This document shows positions 17,585 to 27,442 of a DNA stretch of 64,000 nt, piece by piece. The position numbers and the translations under genes were made by a program. Every line of letters begins with the position of its first letter. Position 1 is the first letter of the stretch. Origin of the DNA: an uncultured Anaerolineae bacterium (GTDB lineage Bacteria; Chloroflexota; Anaerolineae; Aggregatilineales; Phototrophicaceae); the NCBI GenBank assembly GCA_937995825.1, contig CALKJO010000003.1, forward strand, positions 186,001 to 250,000, written 5' to 3'. The notes under the pieces were generated by a model. The model saw nothing but the letters and a program-made list of their open reading frames with translations, was not told the origin of the DNA and ran no database searches.

Positions 17585-19537
17585 TTGTCAAATCAGAACT
17601 CAGTCTGGTTAGCTCATGAAGCAGCGCTGACCCAAAAGAGGCTGATACCACATTTGAAGCGCGCTTTAGGTACGCTTGCAGACACCGAACAGCAGATTTT
17701 TCTTGATCGATTAACAGCGCACTTCCCCTCTCTATTCAGCGCGCTTTTTGAGCTTTACGCTTCACGATACGACTTCTTCTACCATCTTGAAACCATCCTG
17801 ACGACTGCCGCTGAGATGTACGCCGCGCGACCGGATGATCTGAAGGCGCTGGATGGACTGCGCGAAACCCACCCTAACTGGTATCTGAGCGAAGTCATGA
17901 TGGGCGCGGTCTGCTATGTTGACCGTTTCGCAGGCGACTTGGTCGGTATTCGCGGACGCTTGCCCTACTTTCGCGAACTTGGCATCACTTACCTCCACTT
18001 GATGCCGCTTTTCCTATCACCAGAAAAACAGCATGATGGCGGTTATGCCGTGAGCAGCTTCCGTGAGGTCAATCCCGCGCTCGGCTCGATGGACGATCTG
18101 GCAGAGCTAAGCCGCGAACTGCGTGCAAACGGGATCAGCCTTGTGCTGGATTTTGTCTTCAATCACACATCGGATGAACATGAGTGGGCAAAACGGGCGC
18201 TGGCGGGCGATCCGGAATATCAAGATTTCTATCTGATGTTCGATGATCGGCGGCTGCCCGATCAGTATGAGGCAAGACTGCGCGAAATCTTCCCCGATCA
18301 AGCGCCAGGGAGCTTCACATACCGCAGCGAGATCAAGAAGTGGGTGTGGACGACATTTCATCGCTATCAATGGGATTTGAACTACGCCAATCCCGCAGTT
18401 TTCCACGCGATGTTGAGCGAAATGTTGTTCCTTGCTAATCAGGGCGTGGAAGTGCTGCGCCTGGACGCAGTGCCTTTCATCTGGAAGCAGCTTGGAACAG
18501 ACTGTGAGAACCTGCCCCAAGCACACACAATCATTCGCGCTTTCAACACCCTCGTGCGTATTGCTGCGCCTGCCCTACTGTTCAAATCTGAGGCAATTGT
18601 CCATCCCCAAAAGGTTCGCAGTTACATCGATGAAGCGAAATGCCAGCTCTCATATAACCCGATCATGATGGTGTCGCTGTGGGACGCGCTGGCAACACGG
18701 GATGTGCGCTTTATGACTCATACCATGCAGAAACGCTTCACAATCCCGCACGGCACATCCTGGGTCAATTACATCCGATCTCACGATGATATTGGTTGGG
18801 GCTTCGCGGATGAAGACGCGGTCGAGATTGGAATCAATCCCAACGATCATCGCTATTTTCTGAATATGTTTTACACTGGGCGCTTTCCTGGCAGCTTTGC
18901 AGCGGGTCTGCCATTCAACTACAACCCGCGCACCCAGGATATGCGTATTTCTGGCACAACTGCCTCGCTGGCAGGTTTGGAACAGGCGCTCGAACGCGAT
19001 GAAGCCATCCTCAAAGAACACGCCATCCGGCGCGTCCTGATGCTGTACGCGATTGTCCTCAGCGCTGGCGGCATTCCCCTGCTCTATCTGGGCGACGAAC
19101 TTGCAACGCTGAATGATTACAGCTACCGCGAGAATCCCGATCTCGCTGACGACAGCCGTTGGGTGCATCGACCGCATCTGGATGATGAGCGGCTTTCAAA
19201 GCGGCGCGACCCACGCACGATTGAGGGGCGAGTCTTTCAGACGCTCAGCAACCTGATCTTTATTCGCAAGCGCACGCCGGCATTTCGTACAGGCGAGACC
19301 ACATTTTTTGATACGGGCAGCCCGCATGTGCTGGGATACACGCGGCATCAGCAGATCATGGTGCTGGCGAATTTCTCGGATTTCGCGCAGACAATTCATC
19401 TGCCGGCGCTGATCAAAAGTCAGCTTTACGCGCCGGTTCTGCATCTGATCGACCTAATCACGGGAAGCGATTACACCCCAGATCAGCCGATCACGCTTGA
19501 GCCATACACCATCGTCTGGTTGGAACGGCGCGGTTAG
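17585..19537 (+). CDS. amylosucrase-like GH13 enzyme
   Basis: A 650-residue glycoside hydrolase family 13 protein of the amylosucrase type, which makes an alpha-1,4-glucan from sucrose and releases fructose; a related sucrose hydrolase cannot be excluded. It has the N-terminal helical domain, the barrel with YLHLMPLF and DFVFNHTSDEHEW, nucleophile Asp294 in VLRLDAVPFIWK, acid/base Glu336 in FKSEAIV, and Asp401 in RSHDDIGWG. These match Neisseria amylosucrase Asp286, Glu328 and Asp393 in order and spacing. The start is TTG at 17585, chosen because a consensus AGGAGG lies just upstream and no nearby ATG fits. The 3' end overlaps a convergent methyltransferase gene by 4 nt. Confidence 0.87.
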   Translation: MSNQNSVWLAHEAALTQKRLIPHLKRALGTLADTEQQIFLDRLTAHFPSLFSALFELYASRYDFFYHLETILTTAAEMYAARPDDLKALDGLRETHPNWYLSEVMMGAVCYVDRFAGDLVGIRGRLPYFRELGITYLHLMPLFLSPEKQHDGGYAVSSFREVNPALGSMDDLAELSRELRANGISLVLDFVFNHTSDEHEWAKRALAGDPEYQDFYLMFDDRRLPDQYEARLREIFPDQAPGSFTYRSEIKKWVWTTFHRYQWDLNYANPAVFHAMLSEMLFLANQGVEVLRLDAVPFIWKQLGTDCENLPQAHTIIRAFNTLVRIAAPALLFKSEAIVHPQKVRSYIDEAKCQLSYNPIMMVSLWDALATRDVRFMTHTMQKRFTIPHGTSWVNYIRSHDDIGWGFADEDAVEIGINPNDHRYFLNMFYTGRFPGSFAAGLPFNYNPRTQDMRISGTTASLAGLEQALERDEAILKEHAIRRVLMLYAIVLSAGGIPLLYLGDELATLNDYSYRENPDLADDSRWVHRPHLDDERLSKRRDPRTIEGRVFQTLSNLIFIRKRTPAFRTGETTFFDTGSPHVLGYTRHQQIMVLANFSDFAQTIHLPALIKSQLYAPVLHLIDLITGSDYTPDQPITLEPYTIVWLERRG

Positions 19538-20565
19538 CGCCGCTGAAGCACATAAATGCGCGGATGCAGCCCGCGCAGGATGATCGGCAGGACGCGCACA
19601 GGCTGCCAAACGTGAGCGTGTTCCAAAGCTGCGTCCATAAGCCGAATTTCGTGTGTGATGACGACAAAGTGCGCGCCTAGCTTGGCAAGGCGCGCCGCTT
19701 CAGCCAGTGCAGCCGGATAGAGCGCGCGATTGTCAGCATGACTGCCAACCCGCTGACCAAATGGGAGATCAGCCAGGAGCGCATCGGCACATGAGTCTGG
19801 CAGTGGTGACTGGCGCATGTCTGCGCAGACGAGGCGGAGACAGCGCTGACAGCCAGACGCACGTACATTTGCCAATGCCAGATCGATGACGACCGGATCG
19901 CGCTCAATTCCGATCACTTGGTGCGCTGCGCCAGCAAAACCGCGCTCGATCAGCAGCGACCCCGACCCACTGCCCAAATTTACAACGGTATCGCCTGGCT
20001 TCGGCTGCGTCAGCAGCGCCATGCAGTATGCCACCACGCCGTTGAGCGCGCCCTCATAGTTTGCGACTCGCCAGGATCGCGTCGCCAGGGGGCGCGGAGT
20101 CAGTCTGACCAGCGTGCGCCACCCGCCGTCATCCGGCAAGATGCGGATGAGCAGATCGCCGCTTTCAGCATGAGGAATGCCCGCCGATGCCGCGATTTCG
20201 CGTTTGATGCGCTCCATAACCGATGAGTCCGACCCCGCCGCTGCAATTTGAAATGTGGTGAACTGATCGGGCTTTATCTGGCGGACTGCCTCGATCTGGG
20301 CGAGCAGACGCCGAAAATGAGCATCGCCAAGCAGCGCGCGCGGGCGCGGCACTGCGAACCATTCGACACGGTAGACCGCCTGCACCGTCCGCAGTCCGCG
20401 CAGCGCATTAGGATCGCCGGCAAACCGAAAGCGCACCGCACCCTTGTATGTCCGAAGCTGGGAAACCGCGCCAGCGCGCAGATGGCGCAGTTCATTAGCG
20501 GCGAATTCCTCTAGTCCGGGTATCGTCTCGGCTTCATACTGCAGCGGGGTCACTCGTCTATTCAT
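19534..20565 (-). CDS. THUMP-like RNA N2-guanine methyltransferase
   Basis: A 343-residue protein with an N-terminal THUMP-like region (EAETIPGLEEFAANELRHL, then a ferredoxin-like segment) and a Rossmann methyltransferase domain. SAM motif I is VVNLGSGSGSLLIERG and motif IV is DLPFGQRVGSH. The DLPFG catalytic motif and SRSW-like LATRSWRVANYEGAL point to the Trm11/Trm14/RlmL group, which methylates guanine N2 in tRNA or rRNA. The exact target is unknown. I used ATG 20565 (GAAGG upstream) rather than an upstream in-frame start inside the divergent anmK promoter. It is convergent with the amylosucrase gene. Confidence 0.75.
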   Translation of the reverse strand: MNRRVTPLQYEAETIPGLEEFAANELRHLRAGAVSQLRTYKGAVRFRFAGDPNALRGLRTVQAVYRVEWFAVPRPRALLGDAHFRRLLAQIEAVRQIKPDQFTTFQIAAAGSDSSVMERIKREIAASAGIPHAESGDLLIRILPDDGGWRTLVRLTPRPLATRSWRVANYEGALNGVVAYCMALLTQPKPGDTVVNLGSGSGSLLIERGFAGAAHQVIGIERDPVVIDLALANVRASGCQRCLRLVCADMRQSPLPDSCADALLADLPFGQRVGSHADNRALYPAALAEAARLAKLGAHFVVITHEIRLMDAALEHAHVWQPVRVLPIILRGLHPRIYVLQRR

Positions 20566-20636
20566 ACAATTTACCTTCAACACTGCGCCGTTTACAATGT
20601 ACTTCATTCGCAGACTCAACAGGAAAACACACGCTC

Positions 20637-21815
20637 ATGTTGATCATCGGCTTGATGTCCGGCACGTCAGCGGACGGGATCGACGCGGCGCTGTGCGACA
20701 TCTCCGGCAAACCGCCGCGGCTGTCAGCGCGCATCGTCAAAACACTTGGCATCAGCTATCCGCCGGAGATGCAAGCGCGGATTCTGCGGGCGTGCCAGCC
20801 CTCGACCGGGCAGGTCGATGAGCTGTGCCGCCTGAACGCCGCACTCGGAGAGCAGTTTGCCGATGCAGCACTGCGCGTGATCGCAGCTGCCGATCTGAGA
20901 CCGGAAGATGTCGCGCTGATCGGCTCGCACGGTCAGACGGTCTGGCACGATGTGGACACAGCCGGTCAGGTTACATCCACCTTGCAGCTCGGCGAAGCAT
21001 CTGTGATCGCCGAGCGCACCGGCATCACCACCATTCACAATTTTCGAACACGCGATGTCGCATCCGGCGGTCAGGGCGCGCCGCTGACAGGTTATGCCGA
21101 TTGGCTGCTCCTGCGCCACGCTGAGCATTGGCGCGCCGTGCAGAATATCGGCGGCATGGGCAATGTGACAGTGCTGCCGCCGCTGTCAGAGACGCAGTCT
21201 GCGCCCATCGCCTTCGATACCGGACCCGGAAATGCGCTGGTCGATGGCGCGGTGACCCGCGTCACCGATGGCATGATGCGCTGTGACTACAATGGACACA
21301 TCGCGCAGGGTGGGCAAATCGACTCGAATTGGTTAGACGCGATGATGGAACACCCCTATTTCAAGCGTCAGCCGCCCAAGACCACCGGACGCGAACTTTT
21401 CGGAGCTGACCAGGCGGCACGACTGGTCGCTGAAGGACGCGAGCGCGGTCTATCCGACGCCGACATCATCGCCACGATCACTGCGCTGACCGCCGCGAGC
21501 ATCACCGACGCCCTTCGGCGCTTCACGCCTCATCCGGTTGGGGAGATCATCATCGGCGGCGGTGGAGTCCATAATCCGGCACTAATGAAGATGCTGCGCC
21601 ATTTTCTGAGTCCAATCCCAGTAAAGACGTATGAGGACATCGGCATGGACAGCGACTTCAAAGAGGCACTGGTGTTCGCACTGCTGGCGCATGAAACCTG
21701 GCACGCCCGACCCGGCGCGCACCCGTCGATCACAGGCGCGCGCCATGCCTCCATTTTAGGTCAGATCACCCCTGGGGAGAATTACCGCGATCTCATCTGG
21801 CGCACATGGCGCTAA
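20637..21815 (+). CDS. anmK: anhydro-N-acetylmuramic acid kinase
   Basis: A 392-residue ASKHA-fold kinase that opens and phosphorylates 1,6-anhydro-MurNAc recovered from cell-wall turnover. Seen are the N-terminal phosphate loop LMSGTSADGIDAALCD, GSHGQTVWHD, QNIGGMGNVTVLP, FDTGPGNALVDG, and the C-terminal IIGGGGVHNPALM. The protein is full length. No murQ, nagZ or other recycling gene is adjacent. The 3' 60 nt overlap the convergent M14 carboxypeptidase gene, an unusually long antisense overlap that may couple their expression. Confidence 0.95.
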   Translation: MLIIGLMSGTSADGIDAALCDISGKPPRLSARIVKTLGISYPPEMQARILRACQPSTGQVDELCRLNAALGEQFADAALRVIAAADLRPEDVALIGSHGQTVWHDVDTAGQVTSTLQLGEASVIAERTGITTIHNFRTRDVASGGQGAPLTGYADWLLLRHAEHWRAVQNIGGMGNVTVLPPLSETQSAPIAFDTGPGNALVDGAVTRVTDGMMRCDYNGHIAQGGQIDSNWLDAMMEHPYFKRQPPKTTGRELFGADQAARLVAEGRERGLSDADIIATITALTAASITDALRRFTPHPVGEIIIGGGGVHNPALMKMLRHFLSPIPVKTYEDIGMDSDFKEALVFALLAHETWHARPGAHPSITGARHASILGQITPGENYRDLIWRTWR

Positions 21816-23516
21816 ACTCTGTTCGAGCTTCAAAGTCGCTTTTACCACGCCAGCGCGGGGATGGCGCGCCGACACTTTGACCTCCCCACCGTTGGGTGCC
21901 TGAATGACCCATTCGGCTTTAGCACGGTCGAGCGTGAATCCATTCCCCATCAGCATCCCCCACGGCGTCAGCGATGAAGCCGTGTAGGCGCGCCCTTCAA
22001 GCTGACCGATGTCCTGGCGTGGATCGCCGCTCCTGATGGTTGCGCCGTCGGGCAGCCCAATCTCAGCGATCACGCCGCGCACCAATCGTTTTTCAAGCGC
22101 TTTTTTGGACACATACGACGGCAGCCAGCCTGTATTCTGCACGACGAGTCTGATCTGGTAAACATCGCTGCCGAGCCGCGTCACTTTGGCTTCATAAAGT
22201 TCGAGCAGCGGCGATACCAGCGCGTGCCAGATCAGCCAGTCAGCGAAGGGCGCGATCTCCTTCTCGAGAAACTGCGGCGGCGGATTGCGCCACGCATACT
22301 GCATGTTCCAACCACCAAGTTCGACCTTGCCCAACTGCGGATGATCAAAAGGATACCAATCGACATACCCTTTTCCATCCAGCGCGTCATCGCTCCACTT
22401 GAGCATCTTCAGCGCATCCTCGACCGGATGCTCGCGGTACCAGTCGATGAACTTATACTCAGTAATGCCCGCCTGACGCTGCGGACTCCAAAGCTCAACC
22501 GTCCAGGCATATGCGCCCAGATGATCGTAGACCCAATCGTCGAAGACGCCAGTGATGACCTGTTTCGGATGGTATTTGAAGTCGTGGAAGACCGAAATGG
22601 TCGGATAACCCGTGAGCTGCGTGCCTTTCTCGCCGATGCGCTGGAATGTCCACAGGTCTTCGGCGGGAAAATTGTCATCGCTCTGCGTTCCGTAAGGGCG
22701 CAGGATGACGCCGCTCCAGGTGTGAAACGTGACCGCGCCGATGATGTTCGGGTGGCGCGCGATGAAATCGACGACAGCGCGCACTTCTGGCTCTGAAGTC
22801 GGATAGAGTCCGGCTCCGGGCTGCTCATACTCCTGACGCCAGTGCGACGGAAAATTACGGTTCAGGTCAAGCCCTTCCTTAGTGGGCTGGGGACGAATGG
22901 TAACTCCATCAAAATTTTGTATCGTCCCCTCGGACATAACACGATAGTACATCCCGCCGGTCTCGACCGGGTCGCGGCGGATGAGCAGGCGTGGTTCCTC
23001 AGGATGCGGCTTCCACAGTCCATTGGGATCGGGAATGCGCATCATCAGCATTCGACCATCCCCGTCGATGTCCTCATTGATCAGCCCATCAATCGGGTCT
23101 TCATCGAAGGGATACGGGCGCGTGCTGGAACGCACGATCTTCGGCTTATCCGCTAACGCCCATTCCGCCCCGTCCGGGCTGATGCGCGGACAGACATAGA
23201 AAACGCGCGTTTGCAGACTGCGCGTTACCGAGTCGTCGCTGCCGAATCCCTTCACCAACTTTTCGATCAGATAGAGACAGGCGCTCGATGGAGACACCTC
23301 CGAGGCGTGAATGTTGCCATCAACCCACAAAGCAGGTTTATCGGCTGGCTCTCCGGAAGCATATTCCGTGAGCGTAACCAGCCAGATATCGCGCCCTTCA
23401 TAGCTTTTGCCGATACTGCCGAGCCTGACCAGGTGCGGATACTCAGCCGCATATGCCTTCAAGATCGCGGTCAAATCCGCGTACCGATAATACCGATCAA
23501 ACGAAACCTCTGGCAT
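21756..23516 (-). CDS. M14 family zinc carboxypeptidase
   Basis: A 586-residue protein whose first 400 residues are an M14 metallocarboxypeptidase domain. The zinc pair is in GNIHASEV (His70, Glu73), the third ligand His is in GAVTFHTWSGVI, the substrate-binding segment is DLNRNFPSHW, and the catalytic Glu is in AWTVELWSPQ. A C-terminal region of about 190 residues is beta-rich and unassigned. There is no signal peptide, so a cytoplasmic location is likely. It directly precedes nothing on its own strand except the molybdenum hydroxylase gene 10 nt upstream, so these genes probably form one transcript. Confidence 0.85.
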   Translation of the reverse strand: MPEVSFDRYYRYADLTAILKAYAAEYPHLVRLGSIGKSYEGRDIWLVTLTEYASGEPADKPALWVDGNIHASEVSPSSACLYLIEKLVKGFGSDDSVTRSLQTRVFYVCPRISPDGAEWALADKPKIVRSSTRPYPFDEDPIDGLINEDIDGDGRMLMMRIPDPNGLWKPHPEEPRLLIRRDPVETGGMYYRVMSEGTIQNFDGVTIRPQPTKEGLDLNRNFPSHWRQEYEQPGAGLYPTSEPEVRAVVDFIARHPNIIGAVTFHTWSGVILRPYGTQSDDNFPAEDLWTFQRIGEKGTQLTGYPTISVFHDFKYHPKQVITGVFDDWVYDHLGAYAWTVELWSPQRQAGITEYKFIDWYREHPVEDALKMLKWSDDALDGKGYVDWYPFDHPQLGKVELGGWNMQYAWRNPPPQFLEKEIAPFADWLIWHALVSPLLELYEAKVTRLGSDVYQIRLVVQNTGWLPSYVSKKALEKRLVRGVIAEIGLPDGATIRSGDPRQDIGQLEGRAYTASSLTPWGMLMGNGFTLDRAKAEWVIQAPNGGEVKVSARHPRAGVVKATLKLEQSLAPCAPDEIAVILPRGDLT

Positions 23517-23526
23517 GATTCCCCTT

Positions 23527-26325
23527 CTATTTTACGTCGTGCCAGGCGGTGAAAACCTCACGATCCCCGCGCTGCATCGCCCGATAAAGCGCGTCCTGAT
23601 CGACCGGGATGCTGTAAACCCGCACGCCGACCGCATTGTAAATCGCGTTGCAGATCGCTGGAGACGTGTTGATCGATGGAATTTCACCGACGCCCTTCGC
23701 CCCATAGGGTCCGTCTGAGGAACGATGCTCGACCAGATAGGATTTGATCTCCGGCGTGTGCTTGATGCTCGGCATCTTATAGCGCGCCAAGTAGCGCGTC
23801 CACGGGACGCCTTCCTCGACGATATAGCTCTCAGACAGGCAGTTGCCCATCGCCATGACGATCCCGCCCTCGATCTGCCCCTGCACCAAAAGCGGGTTGA
23901 TCGCCCGACCGATGTCAGTGGCGGAGATGATCCGGTGGACACGCACAACTCCCGTGCTGAGTTCCACCGAAACCAGCGCCGCCTGGGTCGCGTAGGAAAA
24001 GGCAAAATGCATATCGCCGCCCGTCCCCAATGGCTGCGTCTTGGGTCCGTAGTATTCATGCAGGATTTTAGTCGCCAAGCCCTGCCCTTTTGCCAACCTA
24101 ACCACTTGGTCAAAGCCAATGCTGTGACCATTTTCTCGGATCAACCCCTCCTCAAATCGCAAGCGATCCGGGGGGGTGTCCAGCTCCTCCGCCGCAACCT
24201 TGCTCAGCAGCGCGCGCAGACTGCCTGCCGCATAGCGCACAGCATTGCCGCTCATGAAGGTCTGACGGCTGGCAGTGGTCGGACCGCCGTTCGGCGTTTT
24301 GTCGGTGTCGGAGAGCAGCACACGGACTTTCTTATACGGCAAACCGAGTTCTTCGGCGGCGATCTGCGCCAGCACCGCGATCAAGCCCTGTCCCATATCG
24401 GCGGACGAGGTGCGCACCTCAACCGTGCCATCTTCAAAGGCTTCAACTTCGGCATCCGAGCGATCCGGCGCGCCACCGCCCAAGCCCGTATTCTTATAGG
24501 CACAGGCGATACCCCATCCATAGGCGTAGCCGCCGTCGCGCCAGCTCCACTTGAAGTCGCCGGCGCGCATATCAGCATTCACTTTTTCGATGCTCTCGAT
24601 CAAGCCGACACTTTCGCGCAGCACCTGCCCGGTCGCCGTCGCAACGCCGACGCGCTGGGCATTCTTGAGGCGAAACTCAACCGGGTCGATTCCGAGCGCT
24701 TCCGCCACCAAGTCCATATTCTGTTCGACAGCAAAGGCACTCTGTGTGACGCCGAAGCCGCGAAATGCGCCGGACGGCGGATTATTGGTATACATGGCAT
24801 AGCAGTCGATCTTGGCATTCGGCACGTGATAGGGTCCCGTCGCATGGGTAGTAGCGCGGGTCATGACCTTGTCGGACAGGCTGGCATACGCGCCGCCATC
24901 GCCGTAAAGCTCCGCCTCGACCGCCGTCAATGTGCCATCGCGCTTTGCGCCAGTCTTGATCCGAATGACTGTTGCGTGGCGCTTGGGATGAAACAACAGC
25001 GACTCCGAACGCGAATAGAGCATCTTGACCGGCTTGCCCGTCGCGTTCGCCAGCATTGCAACATGAATTTGCCCGGCAATGTCCTCTTTGCCGCCAAATC
25101 CGCCGCCGATCAAGACACCCTTGACGCGGACCGCTTCATCTGGGACGCCCATCGCGCGCGCGATCTGGTTGCGATCCTGATAAGGTATTTGCGAACCAAC
25201 ATAGACAGTCAGCTTGTCATGTTCGGAGTCATAGCCAGCCGGAACGCCAATTGCGCATTCCGGCTCAAGGAAGGCATGTTCAGTCGTTGGCGTGTGATAG
25301 GTGCGCTCGATGATCACATCGGCTTCGGCAAAACCCTTATCGATGTCACCGTGACGCACTTTGATATGCTTGAGCAGGTTGCCAGCCTCGCGCCCTTCAT
25401 GCACCAGCGGCGCGTCGGGTGTCCGCGCATAAACCGGATCGGCAACGACAGGCAGCGGTTCATAGTCCACTTCGATCAGCTCAACTGCCTGATCGGCGAT
25501 CTCCTGCGTGTCCGCTGCGACAATCGCGACCGCATCGCCCATATAGCGGACTTTATCCTTGCACAGCACATCCCAGTCCAGATAAACCAGCCCATGAACG
25601 TTTTCGCCTGGCACATCGTCCGCAGTCAGCACGGCGCGCACGCCGGGCAGCGCCTTCGCCCTAGATGTGTCGATGCGCAGAATGCGCGCATGAGGATAGC
25701 GCGCTCGCAGCGTGCGTCCGAACAGCATCCCATCAAACACGTAATCATCAGTGTATTTCGCCCGTCCAGTCACGCGATCTTCGATGTCCTGAACCGGCTC
25801 ACTGACGCTGATGTGCTTGAGCGGTTCACTGACCTCCGGCTCGTTCGGCGGCAACGGCTCTTCGCCGCGTTTGACCGATGCAGCGGAGCGAATCGCGTTG
25901 ATCACGCTGGTGTAACCTGTGCAGCGGCAGTAGGTATCTTTAAGAGCAACTTTGATATCGTGTTCATCGGGATCAGGGTTTTCTTCAAGAAGCGCTGCCG
26001 CCGTCATGATCAAGCCGGGTGTGCAGAAGCCGCACTGCACCGCGCTGTGCGCGATGAACTCCCGCTGAAGGGGGTGCAGCGAACCATTCGCCAGCCCCTC
26101 AATCGTAGTAATGCGCCTGCCCTCCGCCCGGAACACTGGATAAATACACGAATTGACCGGCGTCCCATCGACATGCACTGTGCAGATGCCGCATTCCGCC
26201 TCATTACAGCCGATTTTTGTCCCGGTCAGCTTCAGATCATAGCGCAGGACTTCCGCCAGCGTCCGCGACTCCGGCACATCCAGCACATGCTCAACCCCAT
26301 TTACAATCAGCCTGATCTCACTCAT
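23527..26325 (-). CDS. fused 2Fe-2S/molybdopterin hydroxylase subunit (XdhD-like)
   Basis: A 932-residue fusion. Residues 1-160 are the [2Fe-2S] subunit with the plant-type cluster motif in CNEAECGICTVHVDG and the second cluster in CGFCTPGLI...YCRCTGY. The remainder is the molybdopterin-cytosine-dinucleotide subunit with GGGFGGKEDI, GAFRGFGVTQ and the active-site Glu in YGAKGVGEIPS. This two-domain fusion plus a separate FAD subunit is the layout of E. coli XdhD/YgfM and related purine or N-heterocycle hydroxylases; the substrate is not predictable. The ATG at 26325 lies 4 nt after the FAD-subunit stop with GGAG upstream. It is not CO dehydrogenase, since the AYRCSFR loop is absent. Confidence 0.87.
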   Translation of the reverse strand: MSEIRLIVNGVEHVLDVPESRTLAEVLRYDLKLTGTKIGCNEAECGICTVHVDGTPVNSCIYPVFRAEGRRITTIEGLANGSLHPLQREFIAHSAVQCGFCTPGLIMTAAALLEENPDPDEHDIKVALKDTYCRCTGYTSVINAIRSAASVKRGEEPLPPNEPEVSEPLKHISVSEPVQDIEDRVTGRAKYTDDYVFDGMLFGRTLRARYPHARILRIDTSRAKALPGVRAVLTADDVPGENVHGLVYLDWDVLCKDKVRYMGDAVAIVAADTQEIADQAVELIEVDYEPLPVVADPVYARTPDAPLVHEGREAGNLLKHIKVRHGDIDKGFAEADVIIERTYHTPTTEHAFLEPECAIGVPAGYDSEHDKLTVYVGSQIPYQDRNQIARAMGVPDEAVRVKGVLIGGGFGGKEDIAGQIHVAMLANATGKPVKMLYSRSESLLFHPKRHATVIRIKTGAKRDGTLTAVEAELYGDGGAYASLSDKVMTRATTHATGPYHVPNAKIDCYAMYTNNPPSGAFRGFGVTQSAFAVEQNMDLVAEALGIDPVEFRLKNAQRVGVATATGQVLRESVGLIESIEKVNADMRAGDFKWSWRDGGYAYGWGIACAYKNTGLGGGAPDRSDAEVEAFEDGTVEVRTSSADMGQGLIAVLAQIAAEELGLPYKKVRVLLSDTDKTPNGGPTTASRQTFMSGNAVRYAAGSLRALLSKVAAEELDTPPDRLRFEEGLIRENGHSIGFDQVVRLAKGQGLATKILHEYYGPKTQPLGTGGDMHFAFSYATQAALVSVELSTGVVRVHRIISATDIGRAINPLLVQGQIEGGIVMAMGNCLSESYIVEEGVPWTRYLARYKMPSIKHTPEIKSYLVEHRSSDGPYGAKGVGEIPSINTSPAICNAIYNAVGVRVYSIPVDQDALYRAMQRGDREVFTAWHDVK

Positions 26326-26329
26326 GAAA

Positions 26330-27250
26330 TTACGCTCCCACTCCTTCAGCCTTCGCTTGCCCGGTCGCGGCGCGCTCAAACGCGCGCGGAAGCGCGCCGC
26401 GCAGCAGCGTGCCGATCATTTCCCGGCGATATTCCCCTGTCGCACGATATTTGCTGGTGCGCGGATGCAGCGTCTTGTGCGCCACTGCGACAGCGCGCTC
26501 AATGGTCTCCGCATTTGCCGGCTGACCGCGCAGCGCCGCCTCAGTATCCGCTGCCCGTGTCGGCGTCTGCGACACCGGCGCGAGGCATATCCGCGCATCG
26601 CGGATCGTCTCGTTGTCCGACTCCAGCGCAATCCAGACGGCGCAGCCTAAGATCGGCAGCGCGACTCCCTGCGGGCGCATGATACGTTTGAAGGCGCAGC
26701 CCTCACCTGCTTTACATGCATTGAAACGAAATGCGATCAACAGATCGCGATGCGAGTCCAGCGCAGACACGCCTGCTCCTTTGAAAAGCGCCGTGATCGG
26801 CAGCCACTCGCGCCGCCCGTCGCCCCATCCAACAAGCGCCTGAGCATCAAGCGCCACCAGTGAAGTCGTCCCGTCACCTGCTGGCAGCGCGTGCGCCACA
26901 TTGCCGCCAAGTGTGCCGACATTGCGCACCTGGGGACCCCCAACAACGCCGCAGCTCTCGACCAAGCAGGTCGCGTAGCGCTCCAGCAGTGCCGATTTCA
27001 CAACTGCTGCATGAGTGACCGCCGCACCGACGGTGAAGATGCCATCCTCAAGCTGGATGGTGTTCATATCCGCAGCACAAGTCACGTCAATCAGCGCTTT
27101 CGGGCGCTGATGCGCTTTTTCCGGCTGCTGCAAATCGATAAGCAGATCGGTGCCGCCTGCGACAATCTGCGCTTCGCCGCTGTAATTCGATAGCAGCGCC
27201 AGTGCTTCGTCTGCAGTGCGCGCCAGATGATATTTTTCCCAAAGTTTCAT
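26330..27250 (-). CDS. FAD-binding subunit of molybdenum hydroxylase (CoxM/YgfM-like)
   Basis: A protein of about 306 residues with the FAD-binding PCMH fold: AQIVAGGTDLLIDLQ near residue 35, GAAVTHAAV, VGGPQVRNVGTLGGNVAHALPAGD split over the second FAD loop, and a CO-dehydrogenase-flavoprotein C-terminal domain. It passes electrons from the 2Fe-2S/Mo subunit encoded 4 nt downstream to an unknown acceptor. ATG 27250 is preferred because homologues start MKL/MKP; a GTG at 27277 would add nine residues. No molybdenum cofactor insertion gene (XdhC-like) is in the window. The 192 bp upstream, to 27442, hold no feature I recognise. Confidence 0.85.
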   Translation of the reverse strand: MKLWEKYHLARTADEALALLSNYSGEAQIVAGGTDLLIDLQQPEKAHQRPKALIDVTCAADMNTIQLEDGIFTVGAAVTHAAVVKSALLERYATCLVESCGVVGGPQVRNVGTLGGNVAHALPAGDGTTSLVALDAQALVGWGDGRREWLPITALFKGAGVSALDSHRDLLIAFRFNACKAGEGCAFKRIMRPQGVALPILGCAVWIALESDNETIRDARICLAPVSQTPTRAADTEAALRGQPANAETIERAVAVAHKTLHPRTSKYRATGEYRREMIGTLLRGALPRAFERAATGQAKAEGVGA

Positions 27251-27442
27251 GGCTTTAAATCCATCAAAATACTGCACATGTCTAGCATAACAGATTTACG
27301 CTGTCCGAGTCACTGATCATCACCAGCTTCAGATCGGTTATTTTCGACAATCCCGCCGCATCCGACGCGCTGAATTGGCGCGCCGAGTTTATTCTGAGTT
27401 ACCATGAGTTTTGAATTTAACCTGTAAACAGAAGAGTCAGCC

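Noticed and set aside
23725-26682. 985-codon plus-strand open frame
   Set aside because: It is the antisense shadow of the molybdenum hydroxylase genes, whose codon bias leaves the opposite frame open; the real genes show complete cofactor motifs.
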